From an uncultured Clostridia bacterium (lineage in GTDB: Bacteria; Bacillota_A; Clostridia; TANB77; CAG-508): a DNA stretch of 64,000 bases. Below are positions 52,341-62,681 of the stretch, piece by piece. Under the pieces are notes generated by a model, which did not search any database, was not told the DNA's origin, and worked only from the letters and a program-made list of their open reading frames with translations. Location: contig CANQLP010000001.1 of the NCBI GenBank assembly GCA_947624725.1, positions 1 to 64,000 of the forward strand, given 5' to 3'. Within the stretch, counting starts at the first letter, position 1; each line of letters starts with the position of its first letter. Position numbers and translations under genes: made by a program.

Positions 52341-52784
52341 ATGAATAATGATAATGAATATAAAAGTTTTGGAGCTTATTTAAAGGACTTAAGAAAAGGG
52401 AAAGATTTAATACCAGAAGAATTAGGAGAAAAACTTGATATAAAAATAGAAAAGATAAAAAGATGGGAAAGAGATTTAGAAGTACCAGATTTGGATGAAA
52501 TGTATAAACTTTCAGAATTTTATGATATACCATGTGAGCATCTATTAAGGTTAAAAGATGAATTGTTTAAGCCAAATTTAAGAATAGTAAGAGCGATTGC
52601 TATAGCTCTAGATGTTTCTTTAAGAACGGTTTATATTTTAATTTTTACTATTCTTGCAGTGCTTCTAATTGGTGCTTTTGCATTTTTGTCAAAGTCAAAA
52701 ACATTTTTTGATGAAAAAGGTGAGAATGCAATTCTAGGTGCCAATATGGCAAGAGATTATTTTTCAAATAATGATATTAATTAA
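52341..52784 (+). CDS. XRE-family HTH regulator with membrane helix
   Basis: A 147-residue protein. Residues 8-70 form a Cro/CI-type helix-turn-helix (FGAYLKDLRKGKDLIPEELG and IKRWERDLEVPDLDEMYKLS). A single membrane helix follows at about 97-117. A membrane-tethered DNA-binding protein is inferred. GGAGAAG precedes the ATG. The target is unknown. Confidence 0.78.
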   Translation: MNNDNEYKSFGAYLKDLRKGKDLIPEELGEKLDIKIEKIKRWERDLEVPDLDEMYKLSEFYDIPCEHLLRLKDELFKPNLRIVRAIAIALDVSLRTVYILIFTILAVLLIGAFAFLSKSKTFFDEKGENAILGANMARDYFSNNDIN

Positions 52785-52850
52785 AACTTTTTTGCTACAT
52801 TTTTAATATAATATATTATGAAATCTAAATAAAAAAGAGGTAAGGCATAA

Positions 52851-53807
52851 ATGATAGTAGTTAAAAAATTTGGAGGAACCTCTGTTGCAAATAAAGATAG
52901 AATAGAAAATGTAGCAAAAATGTGTATCAAAGATTTTAAAGAAGGTAAAAAAATAGTTTTAGTTCTTTCGGCTATGGGCAAGTTTACCGATCAGTTAGTT
53001 TCGCTCAGCCGAGAAATCACAGAAAATCCACCAAAAAGAGAAATGGATATGTTATTTACCGTAGGCGAACAGATAAGTGTTTCACTTATGGCGATGGAAT
53101 TTGCAAAACTTGGAATTCCAGCAGTATCACTTAACGCATTTCAAGTCAGAATGATAACTGATAGTAATTTTGGTGATGCAAATCTTATAAATATTGAAAC
53201 AGACAGAATAAATGAAGAGTTATCAAAAGGAAAAATAGTTATAGTTACAGGGTTTCAAGGTATCGATAAAGATAATAATTATACAACACTTGGAAGGGGA
53301 GGCTCAGATACAACAGCAGTTGCAATAGCAGCAAGTCTTAATGCAGATGCGTGTGAAATATATACAGATGTAGATGGTGTATATTCTGCAGATCCTAGAA
53401 TTGTTGCAAATGCTATAAAGTTCAATAGCATTTCATATGACGAAATGCTAGAGTTTGCTAATTTAGGAGCAGGAGTCCTTCATAATAAATGTGTTAAAAT
53501 TGCAAAAGATAATAACATAAAGTTGGTTGTAAAATCTAGTATGACCAATGAAGAAGGCACTGAAGTTTTGGAAAAGAATGAAAAAATTGCTGAAATTACA
53601 GGAATTACATCTAATAAAAACACAGTATCAATTGTAGGAATTGGAATTAATGAAGATACAAAGGAAGAAGTAATCAAAGAATTAGATAAAAAGAATCTAA
53701 AGTTTGATAACTTAAGTCTTAGAAATATGCATATTTCTTTTGAAGTAGAAGAAAAAGAATTAAAAAATGTAGTAAGATGTATGCATAATTTGTTTTTTCA
53801 CAAATAG
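52851..53807 (+). CDS. aspartokinase, short form with one ACT domain missing
   Basis: Aspartokinase makes aspartyl phosphate for the lysine, threonine and methionine pathway. The kinase domain is intact (VKKFGGTSVANKDRI, TLGRGGSDTTAVAIAA). After residue 240 the sequence goes from EITGITSNKN straight to VSIVGIGI, joining the start of the first ACT region to the second, and ends at residue 318 where most family members have about 400. CGG-free. Allosteric control is expected to differ from the two-ACT enzymes. It lies 17 bases upstream of asd, in one operon. Confidence 0.88.
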   Translation: MIVVKKFGGTSVANKDRIENVAKMCIKDFKEGKKIVLVLSAMGKFTDQLVSLSREITENPPKREMDMLFTVGEQISVSLMAMEFAKLGIPAVSLNAFQVRMITDSNFGDANLINIETDRINEELSKGKIVIVTGFQGIDKDNNYTTLGRGGSDTTAVAIAASLNADACEIYTDVDGVYSADPRIVANAIKFNSISYDEMLEFANLGAGVLHNKCVKIAKDNNIKLVVKSSMTNEEGTEVLEKNEKIAEITGITSNKNTVSIVGIGINEDTKEEVIKELDKKNLKFDNLSLRNMHISFEVEEKELKNVVRCMHNLFFHK

Positions 53808-53823
53808 GAGGAAAATTACAGCT

Positions 53824-54835
53824 ATGAAAGAAAAGAAAAGAGAATATAAATTAGCATTAGTTGGTGCAACTGGTGTTGTAGGCCATGTCGCAAGAAAAGT
53901 ATTAGAAGAAAAGAAGTTACCTATATCAGAATATGTATTTTTTTCTTCGATTAAATCAGCAGGTAAAACAATAGAATTTATGGGAAAGGACTATACTGTA
54001 AGAGAATTAAAAGAAGATTCTTTTGATGAAGGATTTGATTTTGCAATATTTTCAGCAGGAGGAGATACATCTAAAAAATATGCACCAATAGCAGCTTCAA
54101 AAGGTTGCATTGTCGTGGATAATAGTAGTGCTTGGAGAATGGATAAAGATGTACCACTTGTTGTTCCAGAAGTAAATCCTGATAAAATCAAAGAAAATCA
54201 CGGAATTATTGCAAATCCAAATTGCTCTACAATTCAGGCAGTACTTCCTTTAAAAGTTTTAGATGATAAATACAAAATAAAAAGGATTGTGTATTCTACT
54301 TATCAAGCAGTATCAGGTGCTGGACTTAAGGGAATATATGATTTACAAAAGGGAAATGAAGAAGGTTATACTCTTCAAAAATTTCCTCATCCTATAATCA
54401 ATAACTGTTTACCACATATTGATATTTTTATGGAAAGTGGCTATACAAAAGAAGAAGAAAAGATGATAAATGAAACAAGAAAAATATTAGACAGGCCAGA
54501 TTTAAGAATAACTGCAACAGCAGTAAGAGTACCTGTTATAAATTCACATAGTGAATCTATAAATGTAGAGTTTGAAAAGGATTTTGATTTAGATGAACTA
54601 ATTTATGAATTAAAAAATGCAAAAGGAATTATTGTTCAAGATGATGTAGAAAATAACATATATCCACTTAGTACAGAAGCATCTGGACATGATGAAGTAT
54701 ATGTTCGGAAGAATTAGACGAGATTTTAGTGTAAAGTCTGGAATTAACTTTTGGGTTGTGGCTGATAACTTAAGAAAAGGTGCGGCAAGTAATGCAATCC
54801 AAATTGTAGAAAAATTGATTGAAGAAAATTCATAA
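53824..54835 (+). CDS. asd: aspartate-semialdehyde dehydrogenase (CGG skip site 54706)
   Basis: Asd reduces aspartyl phosphate, the next step after aspartokinase. The restored protein has 336 residues. LALVGATGVVGHVARKVLEE is the NADP loop; NPNCSTIQAV has the catalytic Cys. At 54706 (GTT CGG AAG) skipping C gives HDEVYV-G-RIRRDFS with Gly295, the conserved family motif, and then NFWVVADNLRKGAA.NA, an essential C-terminal segment. Unskipped it stops two codons later. AGGAGG precedes the ATG. Confidence 0.96.
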
Positions 54836-54885
54836 TTTAAGAAATTATATCGATTCTTGACTTTTTCTATAATTTGAATTAAAAT

Positions 54886-55245
54886 AAAAAAAGAGTATAT
54901 TGGATAGTCGCGTATACTTTTAAGTATATGAGGAAAGTCCGGGCTCCATAGAGCAATGGTGCTGGATAACATCCAGTGAGGGTAACCTTAAGGAAAGTGC
55001 AACAGAAAAGAAACGCCTAAATTTTAGGTAAGTGTGAAAAGGCGAGGTAAGAGCTCACCGCTTGTATGGTGACATACGAGGTCAGTGTAAACCCCACCTG
55101 GAGCAACGATTTTATTATGAAGAACATAAAAGCTGCTCGCTTGTTCTTTTTAGATAAAAACGGCTAGAGGCATATAGTAATATATGTTCGAGATAAATGA
55201 CTATTCACGACAGAACCCGGCTTATAGATATACTCTTTTTTTAAA
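54886..55245 (+). ncRNA. rnpB: RNase P RNA, class A
   Basis: The catalytic RNA of RNase P. GAGGAAAGTCCGGGCTCC, GGATAACATCCAGTGAGGG, GGAAAGTGCAACAGAAA and CGACAGAACCCGGCTTATA are conserved landmarks. The ends pair (AAAGAGTATAT with ATATACTCTTT), forming P1, and a T-run follows. Confidence 0.95.
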
Positions 55246-55286
55246 TTATACATAGTAAATTATAGAAAGTCTAAGGAGGGATTATT

Positions 55287-55778
55287 TTGAAAAAATCATC
55301 AAAAATACTAATAATAATAGCAGTTATTGCAGCAGTATTAGTAATTGCAGGAATATGTGTTATTGTTATACTTAATAGAGCAAAGACACCGATAAATGCA
55401 GGAGATTTTCAAACTGAAATGACCTCAGAAGAATATACAGTATCAGATGTGACAGATCAATATTCTGAATACGGTTATCTAAAAAATGTATATGTTGCAA
55501 GAGACAAAAGTGATGGATATCAATTAGAATTTTACAGCTTTTCAAATGAATCAGAGGCAATTACATATTATAATAACATGGTTAAAATTTTTGAATCAAA
55601 TACGGGACCTATCTCAGTTAACACACATGTTAATGGAAAAAATTATTCAAAGTATGCATTGACCTCAAATAGAAAATATATGATAGTATCTAGAGTTGCT
55701 GATACAGTTGTTCATGCGCAAGTTGATGAGATTTATAAAAATGATGTAAAAAGTACTTTAAGCAAGTTAGGATATTAA
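55287..55778 (+). CDS. membrane-anchored hypothetical protein
   Basis: A 163-residue protein with one N-terminal membrane helix (about residues 6-27) and a small extracytoplasmic alpha/beta domain (DGYQLEFYSFSNESEAITYYNNM). I do not recognise the family. AAGGAGGG precedes the ATG. The gene is monocistronic with its own terminator. Confidence 0.65.
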   Translation: MKKSSKILIIIAVIAAVLVIAGICVIVILNRAKTPINAGDFQTEMTSEEYTVSDVTDQYSEYGYLKNVYVARDKSDGYQLEFYSFSNESEAITYYNNMVKIFESNTGPISVNTHVNGKNYSKYALTSNRKYMIVSRVADTVVHAQVDEIYKNDVKSTLSKLGY

Positions 55779-55784
55779 AATAAG

Positions 55785-55830
55785 TACACCTTAAGTATTA
55801 GATAAAACTAATATTTAAGGTGTATTTTTA
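55785..55830. terminator. bidirectional terminator between convergent genes
   Basis: TACACCTTAAGTATTA pairs with TAATATTTAAGGTGTA (one mismatch) around GATAAAAC, with a T-rich tail. The end of the RluD-type gene, on the opposite strand, touches it. Confidence 0.85.
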
Positions 55831-56726
55831 TTCATTATTAGCAAATATAATATTTTTTATAAGTTCCATATCATGAGGCAACTTTGCAGTAAATTCTAAC
55901 TTTTCTTTTGTTATAGGATGAATAAATGAAACCTTATATGCATGAAGAGCTTGCCTTGAAATAAGAGGGGAGAGTGAACCGATATAAAGTATCTCCGTAT
56001 AATTGGATGACCTATGTATTTTGAATGAACTCTTATTTGATGAGTTCTTCCAGTTTCTAATACAAATTTAACTAGGCTCATGTCTTCTGAAGACTTTATT
56101 AATTCAAAGTGAGTGATGGCATTTTGACCATTTTTATCTATTTGCCTTTCAATAATACTTTCAGTCTTTCTAGCAATAGGAGCATCAATAATACCAGAAG
56201 GCTTATCTAATACACCTGATAAAATGCCAATATATTCTTTTTTAAATATTTTATTTTTCATCTGAGCATTAAGTGATTCTTGAACATATTCACATTTTGC
56301 AAACACTACAATTCCTGATGTGTCTTTATCTAATCTATTTACAGCTCTAATTTTTCTATGGAGATTTAGAGATTCAAAATATGCCTTAACTCCATTAGAA
56401 AGAGTATCTTCAAAGTGTCTCATTGATGGATGTACAGGAAGCCCAGCAGGTTTATTTAAAACTAATAAATAATTATCTTCATAGATTATATCTAAATCCA
56501 TTTTAGAAGATTTTATATTTTCAGAATCTTCATCAAAACATAAATCTACCTCTACAATATCATCTAAAGAAACTGTATCGTTAAAAATTAAATTGTTTCC
56601 ATTGAGATATATTCTTTTATTAGTTTTAAGTTTAGAATATAACCTAGATGAAACATTAAATTCGTCTCTTAAGATTTCTTTTATATTAGAATATTTATTG
56701 CTATTTACTTTATAATATAAATCCAT
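55828..56726 (-). CDS. RluD-family 23S rRNA pseudouridine synthase (CGG skip sites 55997, 55981)
   Basis: A 298-residue synthase that isomerises uridine in 23S rRNA or tRNA. An N-terminal S4-like domain (RLYSKLKTNKRIYLNG) precedes the catalytic RAVNRLDKDTSGIVVFAK, with the essential Asp. At 55997 (ATA CGG AGA) and 55981 (TAT CGG TTC) skips give HPII-G-DTLY-G-SLSPLISRQALHAY, with Gly244 and Gly249. The GD.LYG motif is a family hallmark. The two sites are only 16 bases apart. The correct end is 55828; unskipped frames end at 55911. Confidence 0.95.
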
Positions 56727-56833
56727 ATTTTCCGCTTCCCTTAAAATATATCTTTAATTATTATACTACATTTCAAGCAAAATTTCTTTATTTTCTCAAA
56801 AAATTGTGTTATAATAAAATTATATTTATTGAT

Positions 56834-56919
56834 GCGAGTGTGCTGGAACTGGCAGACAGGCATGTTTGAGGGGCATGTGTGATATTCACATGTGGGTTCA
56901 AGTCCCATCGCTCGCACCA
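56834..56919 (+). tRNA. tRNA-Leu(GAG)
   Basis: A class II tRNA: acceptor GCGAGTG/CGCTCGC, anticodon loop TTTGAGG (GAG), a long variable arm (TGTGATATTCACA), T-arm GGGTTCAAGTCCC and an encoded CCA. Confidence 0.93.
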
Positions 56920-56938
56920 GTCTGAATGCTTATAACTG

Positions 56939-56967
56939 TTGACAAAATTAAATAATCTATGTATAAT
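56939..56967 (+). promoter_or_regulatory. promoter of candidate antitoxin RNA
   Basis: TTGACA at 56939-56944, a 17-base spacer and TATAAT at 56962-56967 form a consensus promoter followed by no plus-strand ORF. Confidence 0.75.
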
Positions 56968-56973
56968 AAATAT

Positions 56974-57058
56974 AGGAAATGAAACACAGAAATGTGTTGT
57001 CACATATATTCAAGCTAAGACACTACATTGCCTGCCAAAGCATAATGTAGTGTCTTTG
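56974..57058 (+). ncRNA. candidate antisense RNA antitoxin
   Basis: From the promoter at 56939 a transcript of about 85 bases would run to the hairpin at 57017-57056. It overlaps the 3' end of the convergent toxin mRNA through the shared terminator. Its 5' start, ATAGGAAATGAA..CA..AATGTGT.GTC, resembles the 5' start of the toxin mRNA. The role is inferred from this layout. Confidence 0.5.
57017..57056. terminator. bidirectional terminator of the toxin-antitoxin locus
   Basis: AAGACACTACATT (57017-57029) is the exact inverse complement of AATGTAGTGTCTT (57044-57056), with T-rich ends on both strands. Confidence 0.9.
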
Positions 57059-57059
57059 T

Positions 57060-57161
57060 TTATTCCTTATTTGTCCAAAGTATGTATATAACTGCTAATA
57101 AGGCTACATTTATAGTTATGGAAAATCCCAATTCATATATTAAAAATAATATAAATCCCAT
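57060..57161 (-). CDS. 33-residue hydrophobic peptide, candidate type I toxin
   Basis: This ORF is too short for routine calling. It reads MGFILFLIYELGFSITIN... then a hydrophobic helix and ends WTNKE. A strong ribosome-binding site (GTGAGGTGG) lies 6-7 bases from the ATG. One membrane helix and a polar end, a promoter on the same strand and a convergent small RNA sharing a terminator resemble the Fst/par type I systems. Sequence identity with Fst is not obvious, so the family is uncertain. Confidence 0.55.
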   Translation of the reverse strand: MGFILFLIYELGFSITINVALLAVIYILWTNKE

Positions 57162-57247
57162 AAATACCACCTCACTTTCCCATAGTTAGAAACTATGTTG
57201 TTCAGTGGCGACACACATCTGCTTTATATTCATTTCCTATGTTAGAT

Positions 57248-57276
57248 AGTATAACATAGGAAATTATAAAAAACAA
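57248..57276 (-). promoter_or_regulatory. promoter of candidate toxin mRNA
   Basis: On the minus strand TTGTTT (57276-57271), 17 bases and TATACT (57253-57248). The transcript would begin near 57241 and run 80 bases of leader before the peptide. Confidence 0.6.
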
Positions 57277-57437
57277 TAAAAACAGAACAAATTTTTGCAA
57301 AAATTAAAAGTATTTTCAAAATGCAAAAATTACAAATTTTAGATTACATAACTAGCAAAAATTTGAAAAATATGTCAATATATGGTATAATATAAATATA
57401 GAAAAATGAGATTGCAAAAGAAAAAGGAGGAATTATT

Positions 57438-58094
57438 ATGGAAAAGAAAAGTCACAAAGCATTAAAGATTATGTTACTTATTATTCTTTTAATATTAATT
57501 ATCTTTATAATAAATACAGTAAGAAACTATATAATTATAAGCAAGATATTTGATAAACAATTGGAACTTGCAAAAATTACTAATTATTCTTTCACAAAAG
57601 AGCAATATACCGAAAGTAAAGAGTCAGAAAAAGTAGTATTAGAATTTTACAGAAAAAATAACAATCATATGATGGTTTCAAAAAAGACTGATGGTACACT
57701 AATTACTTGGTCAAATGAAGAAACAAAAGAGAGTATAATAATGCAACCAAATACAATGCAAGCAGTAGTAAATAATGTAGGAGGCGTTTATATAGATATA
57801 CCAGCAACTGTACATTCAGATTCAGAAAATACAGTAGGAATTAAATTAATGTTTTCAGCATTATCTATAATTTTACCTGATAAAATAGATAATGAAGAGT
57901 GTTATTACATGAACTTAAGTGGATATGAAATGTGGGTTAGTAAAGATACTGGTTTAAGATTAAAAGAATATCAAGGTCATGAAAATATAGACGGTAAAAA
58001 ACATAAATGTGTAATAGAATATAAGAATTACAAATTTAATGAAGTAAAAGAAGAAGATGTTGCAAGACCTAATTTAACAGGATATGAAATATAG
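57438..58094 (+). CDS. membrane-anchored hypothetical protein
   Basis: A 218-residue protein with an N-terminal membrane helix (residues 9-30) and an extracytoplasmic beta-rich domain containing YMNLSGYEMWVSKDTGLRLKE, which faintly resembles LolA-like lipoprotein-carrier folds. Not recognised with confidence. AAAGGAGG precedes the ATG. Confidence 0.6.
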   Translation: MEKKSHKALKIMLLIILLILIIFIINTVRNYIIISKIFDKQLELAKITNYSFTKEQYTESKESEKVVLEFYRKNNNHMMVSKKTDGTLITWSNEETKESIIMQPNTMQAVVNNVGGVYIDIPATVHSDSENTVGIKLMFSALSIILPDKIDNEECYYMNLSGYEMWVSKDTGLRLKEYQGHENIDGKKHKCVIEYKNYKFNEVKEEDVARPNLTGYEI

Positions 58095-58148
58095 TATAGT
58101 AAAATAAATAGAATAAGAAGTAACAAAATCCATAAAAATTAATAATCT

Positions 58149-58182
58149 AAAAAATCCTATTCAAAATAGAATAGGATTTTTT
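58149..58182. terminator. bidirectional terminator
   Basis: AAAAAATCCTATTC pairs with GAATAGGATTTTTT around AAAATA. Confidence 0.92.
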
Positions 58183-58186
58183 CTTA

Positions 58187-59630
58187 TTAAATTATATCTT
58201 TTAAAATTCTTGCCATTTGTACACCGCTTGCTGATGCCATAAGAAGTCCACGAGTTAATCCACCACCATCACCAATGCAATATAGGCCTTTTACACTTGT
58301 TTCAAAATTATTATCTATTACGATTTCATTAGAATAGAATTTAATTTCAGCAGCATAAAGGAGATTATCAGGATGTGCAAATCCAGGAATTACATTATCC
58401 ATTGCTTTTATAAATTCTAGTATATCTACCATTGTTCTATAACCGATTGCATATGTAATATCTCCTGCGATTGCTGTTTTTAAAGTAGGAACAACACTAT
58501 TTGTTTCTAGGTCTTTTTCCCAAGTACGCTTTCCATTTAGTATATCTCCAAGTCTTTGTACGAGTACATTTCCTTTTCCAAGTTGATTTGCATTTTCTCC
58601 TATATTTATACCATATTTGATAGGTTCTTTAAATGGATCACTAAAGTGATGAGATGCAAGTATTGCAAGGTTTGTGTTTGTACTTTTTCTATCTTTATAT
58701 GCATGACCATTTACTAAATTTAAGTTATTATCATATACTTCATTTGAAACAAAACCACTAGGGTTCTGACAAAAAGTTCTTACTTTATCTTTATAAGGAG
58801 GAAGATGAGCAACAAACTTACCTTCATATAGATATTTGTTTACATCTTTCATTATACTATCTGGTAGTTCATATCTAACACCAATATCAACAATACCAGC
58901 ATGATTTTTTACGCCGTGTTTAGAGCAGATATCAGCAAGCCAATTTGCACCTTTTCTACCAATACCTAAAACAATATGTTCTGATAAAAATTCATTTTCT
59001 TCAAGGCTGTTTGCACTTTGAGTTGTAAGACCTTTAATTTTTCCGCTTCTCAACAATCAAATCTTTAACATTAGTTTCAAACATTATTTCTATATTATTT
59101 GCAAGTATGTAATCTTGCAATTTTTTATAAAGCTCGTGACTTTTTTCAGTACCTAAATGTCTAATAGGGCAGTTAGCAAGAGTTATATTGTTTGTTTTTG
59201 CTCTATCTGCAATTTGTTTAATTTTATCTAAATTATCCAATCCTTCAAGTTTTTTATCTGCACCAAATTTTAAATATATATCATCTGTATAAAACATCAA
59301 TTCTTTTGTTTTTGGAACACCAAGGTATTTATCAAGTATTCCACCAACTTCTATTGTATCACTATCTTTATTTGGAAGAGTAAGTTTACCATCTGAGAAA
59401 GCTCCGCTTCCTGCAAAACCACTTGTAATATTACAATAAGGTTTACATTTTACACATTTGCCAAGTCTTTCAACAGGGCAGTATCTTTTATCAACTGGTT
59501 TACCTTGTTCAATAATAAGAATTTTTTTATCTTTGGCAATTCCAAGCTCTATAAGTTCATATGCAGTAAAAACTCCACTTGGTCCTGCACCTACTATAAT
59601 TAAATCATAATTTTTTTCCAAAAAACTCAC
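58187..59630 (-). CDS. FAD-dependent oxidoreductase of unknown substrate (CGG skip site 59045)
   Basis: A 480-residue flavoprotein. The dinucleotide motif is DLIIVGAGPSGVFTAYEL. CPVERLGKCVKCKPYC near residue 50 may bind a metal or disulfide. GSGAFSDGKL and YCIGDGGGLTRGL are the FAD-contact motifs of this family. At 59045 (AAG CGG AAA) skipping C gives DLIVEK-G-KIKGLTTQS with Gly196, joining two otherwise separate fragments of 198 and 289 residues. The substrate is unknown. Confidence 0.9.
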
Positions 59631-59739
59631 CTCTATTTACATATTATAGCAGGTTTTTTGGAAAAATAAAAGGGTTGTAATTACTTTTTATATATTATAT
59701 AATAAAATATAATCGAAAGTTAGGTTAAGGAGAGATTTT

Positions 59740-61050
59740 ATGCAAATTATAGTAATTATTGTACTAATAATGTTAAATGCATTTTTTGCAGCAACAGAAA
59801 TAGCATTTATTTCACTAAATGATGCAAAAATTGAGAAGCTTGCAAAGGATGGAAATAAAAAGGCTAAAAAAATTAAGGATATGCTTGTAAATCCTAGTAA
59901 GTTTTTAGCAACTATTCAAATTGGAATTACACTTGCAGGCTTTTTATCAAGTGCTTTTGCATCTGAGACTTTTGCAAGTGAGCTTGCACCAGTACTAAAT
60001 AATATATTTCCACAAATAAGCATAAGTCTTTGGAATAATATTGCAATTGTTATAATAACATTAATTCTTTCGTATTTTACTTTAGTATTTGGAGAATTAG
60101 TACCAAAGAGAATTGCTATGAAGAATTGCGAAAAAGTCGCATTTGCTTCAGTAGGAATTATTAAAATCCTTTCAAAGATTACATCACCATTTGTTAAATT
60201 ACTTACAGTTTCAACTAATGTAATTTCAAAGATATTTGGAGTATCTGAAAATGATGAGGAGACAGTTACAGAAGAAGAAATTAGAATGATGGTAGATGTG
60301 GGAGAAGAAAAAGGAACAATTGAAGAAGAAGAAAAGAACATGATTAATAATGTCTTTGAGTTTAATGATAAAGTTGTATCAGAAATAATGGTACCTAGGA
60401 CAAAAATATTTGCAGTAGATATTGAAACAACCATAGGAGAGTTTATAAATGAATTATCAGAAGACCTAAGATATAGTAGAATACCAGTTTATGAAGATAC
60501 AATAGATAATATAAAAGGAATTGTCTATATTAAAGATATTTTATTATCAAATAAAAGTAAAAGCACCAAAATCAAAAATTTAGTAACAGACGCATATTTT
60601 ACATCAGAAACTAAACCTGTAAATGAACTTTTTGAAGAAATGAGAAAAAATAGAAAACAGATTGCAATTGTTATTGATGAATATGGTGGAACTTCAGGAA
60701 TTGTTACAATGGAGGATATTTTAGAGGAAATTGTTGGAGAGATTTATGACGAATATGATGAAGTAGAAAAAACTATTGAAAAAATAGATGATAATACTTA
60801 TATTTTTGATGGAAACATTGCAATATATGATGTTGAGGATACTTTAGATGTTGAAATTGAAGAAGGAGATTATGATACACTTTCAGGATTTTTAGTAGAA
60901 AAACTAGGTAGAATTCCAACTGAAAAGGATAAAGGTTTTGTTATCGAAACAGATAAAGTAATATATAAGATAGAAGAAGTAAGTAATAGGCATATTGTAA
61001 AAGTTAAAGCATGTAAGACATTAAAAGAAGAAAAAGAGGAAGAAGAATAG
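59740..61050 (+). CDS. CNNM/CorC-family (hemolysin-like) transporter protein
   Basis: A 436-residue protein. DUF21/CNNM membrane domain (residues 1-185, NAFFAATEIAFISLNDAKI and FGELVPKRIA), a pair of CBS domains (about 200-325, SEIMVPRTKI and VIDEYGGTSGIVTMEDILEEIVGEI) and a C-terminal CorC_HlyC domain. Members move magnesium or act in ion homeostasis. AAGGAGAG precedes the ATG. CGG-free. Confidence 0.92.
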   Translation: MQIIVIIVLIMLNAFFAATEIAFISLNDAKIEKLAKDGNKKAKKIKDMLVNPSKFLATIQIGITLAGFLSSAFASETFASELAPVLNNIFPQISISLWNNIAIVIITLILSYFTLVFGELVPKRIAMKNCEKVAFASVGIIKILSKITSPFVKLLTVSTNVISKIFGVSENDEETVTEEEIRMMVDVGEEKGTIEEEEKNMINNVFEFNDKVVSEIMVPRTKIFAVDIETTIGEFINELSEDLRYSRIPVYEDTIDNIKGIVYIKDILLSNKSKSTKIKNLVTDAYFTSETKPVNELFEEMRKNRKQIAIVIDEYGGTSGIVTMEDILEEIVGEIYDEYDEVEKTIEKIDDNTYIFDGNIAIYDVEDTLDVEIEEGDYDTLSGFLVEKLGRIPTEKDKGFVIETDKVIYKIEEVSNRHIVKVKACKTLKEEKEEEE

Positions 61051-61074
61051 ATATAAAAATATAGGAGAATATAA

Positions 61075-62656
61075 ATGTTAAACAGAAAAAAAGAAATTTT
61101 ACTAATAACTGTAATTTTAATAATACAAACTATATCATATATAATCGTTCGGAATGAATAAAGAATATCTTCATATGGACGAAGCTTTTTCATTTGGACT
61201 TGCAAGCTATGATAAAGTGACATTAGAGGATAATGAGGATTTTTATAATACATGGCATGCAAAGTCTTATTATGAAGATTACCTGTCTGTCGGGGAAGAT
61301 GAAATAGGAAGTTATAGACAAGTATATGAAAATCAAAAAAATGATGTACATCCACCTTTATATTATCTGATTTTAAGATTTGCAATGGGATTAAATGTAA
61401 ATCATTTTTCAAAATGGACAGGAATTATAATAAATATAATTATATATGCATTTGTTACAATTGTTATGTATTTGATTTTAAAGAAGCTCTTTAAAAATGA
61501 AAAGATGTGTGAAATAAAATCTGCGATACTTGCTTTAGTATCATCAATGATACTTGCATCACTTAGCAATGTTGTAAATATTAGGATGTATGCACTCTTA
61601 ACATTTGAGGTACTGCTTTTAACATTTTTACATATAAAGTTGTTAGAAAGCACTAAAGTTAATTATAAACGACTTGCAATTATTGGAATAACAGTACTTG
61701 CAGGAGTACTTACGCATTATTACTTTATAATATATCTATTCTTTTTATATTTATTTTTCTTTATTAAATATATTAAAGAAAAAAGAATTAAAGAGTTAGT
61801 AGCCTATACAATAACAATGCTAATATCTGGCACACTTTCACTAATTATTTTCCCATATTCTATTTCTCACATATTTTTTGGAGAAAGAGGAACAGGGGCA
61901 ATTAGTAGTTTTGAACATATAAGCAAAATTATACATAGCCTATCAGAGCAGACACATAACTTAAATTTATATGCCTTTAACTATTCTTTGTTTGTAATTT
62001 TGGGATTTATGGCAGGGGTTATTATTTACAAAAAGATAAATAAAAAAGATAAAATGAAGATAGAAAAAGATAAAAAAGAAATTTTGAATATGATATTCTA
62101 TCCATCAATTTGCTTTTTTATAATTTCTGCAATGGCTTCCCCTTGGGATGTTTTAAGATATTTTGTACCTGTGTGTGGCTTGATTTTTGTAGTTATTATT
62201 TATGAATTATATAGATTGCTAAAAACAGTATTTACTGAAAAGACAAGTGCTGTTATTATAATTATAGTTTTTGCAATGATATTTATTTCACCATTTGTAT
62301 TAAAGCTAGAGCCAGAACTTCTTTACAGAGATAGAAAGGAACTAGTAGAAAGATTAGATAAAGACTTAAATTTACCAAGTATTTATTTATATAGTCAAGA
62401 TGGTGGAAGATTTTTAGATGATATTTTGTTATTTACAAAACTAGATGAATCATATATTTCAAATGGAATAGAAATAAATAAAGAAAATATAGAAAAAATA
62501 GTAGAGAATAAGGATATTTCAAAAGGAATAATTCTTTTTGTAAATCAGCCAGAAGGAAATGAGAACCTAGCTAAAAGTGTAAAAGACTATTTAAATTTTG
62601 AAAACTTAGAACATTTAAAATGGCTAAGATCTTGTGATGTATATTATTTGCATTAA
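61075..62656 (+). CDS. polytopic membrane glycosyltransferase, GT39-like (CGG skip site 61150)
   Basis: A 526-residue membrane protein with about ten hydrophobic helices. The start is ATG 61075 after AGGAGA. Skipping C at 61150 (GTT CGG AAT) gives SYIIV-G-MNKEYLHMDEAFSFGLA with Gly26, linking the first membrane helix to the conserved MDEAFS region, where the Asp and Glu resemble the catalytic acid motif of GT-C enzymes. Ignoring the skip would place the start at 61154 and lose the first helix. The donor is probably a polyprenyl-phosphate sugar (family inference). Confidence 0.82.
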
Positions 62657-62681
62657 TTTTTAAATAGGGAGGGGAAATTAA

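Noticed and set aside
61154..62656. Start of the membrane glycosyltransferase at ATG 61154
   Set aside because: It has no ribosome-binding site and loses the first membrane helix. ATG 61075 with AGGAGA and a CGG skip at 61150 gives a complete protein.
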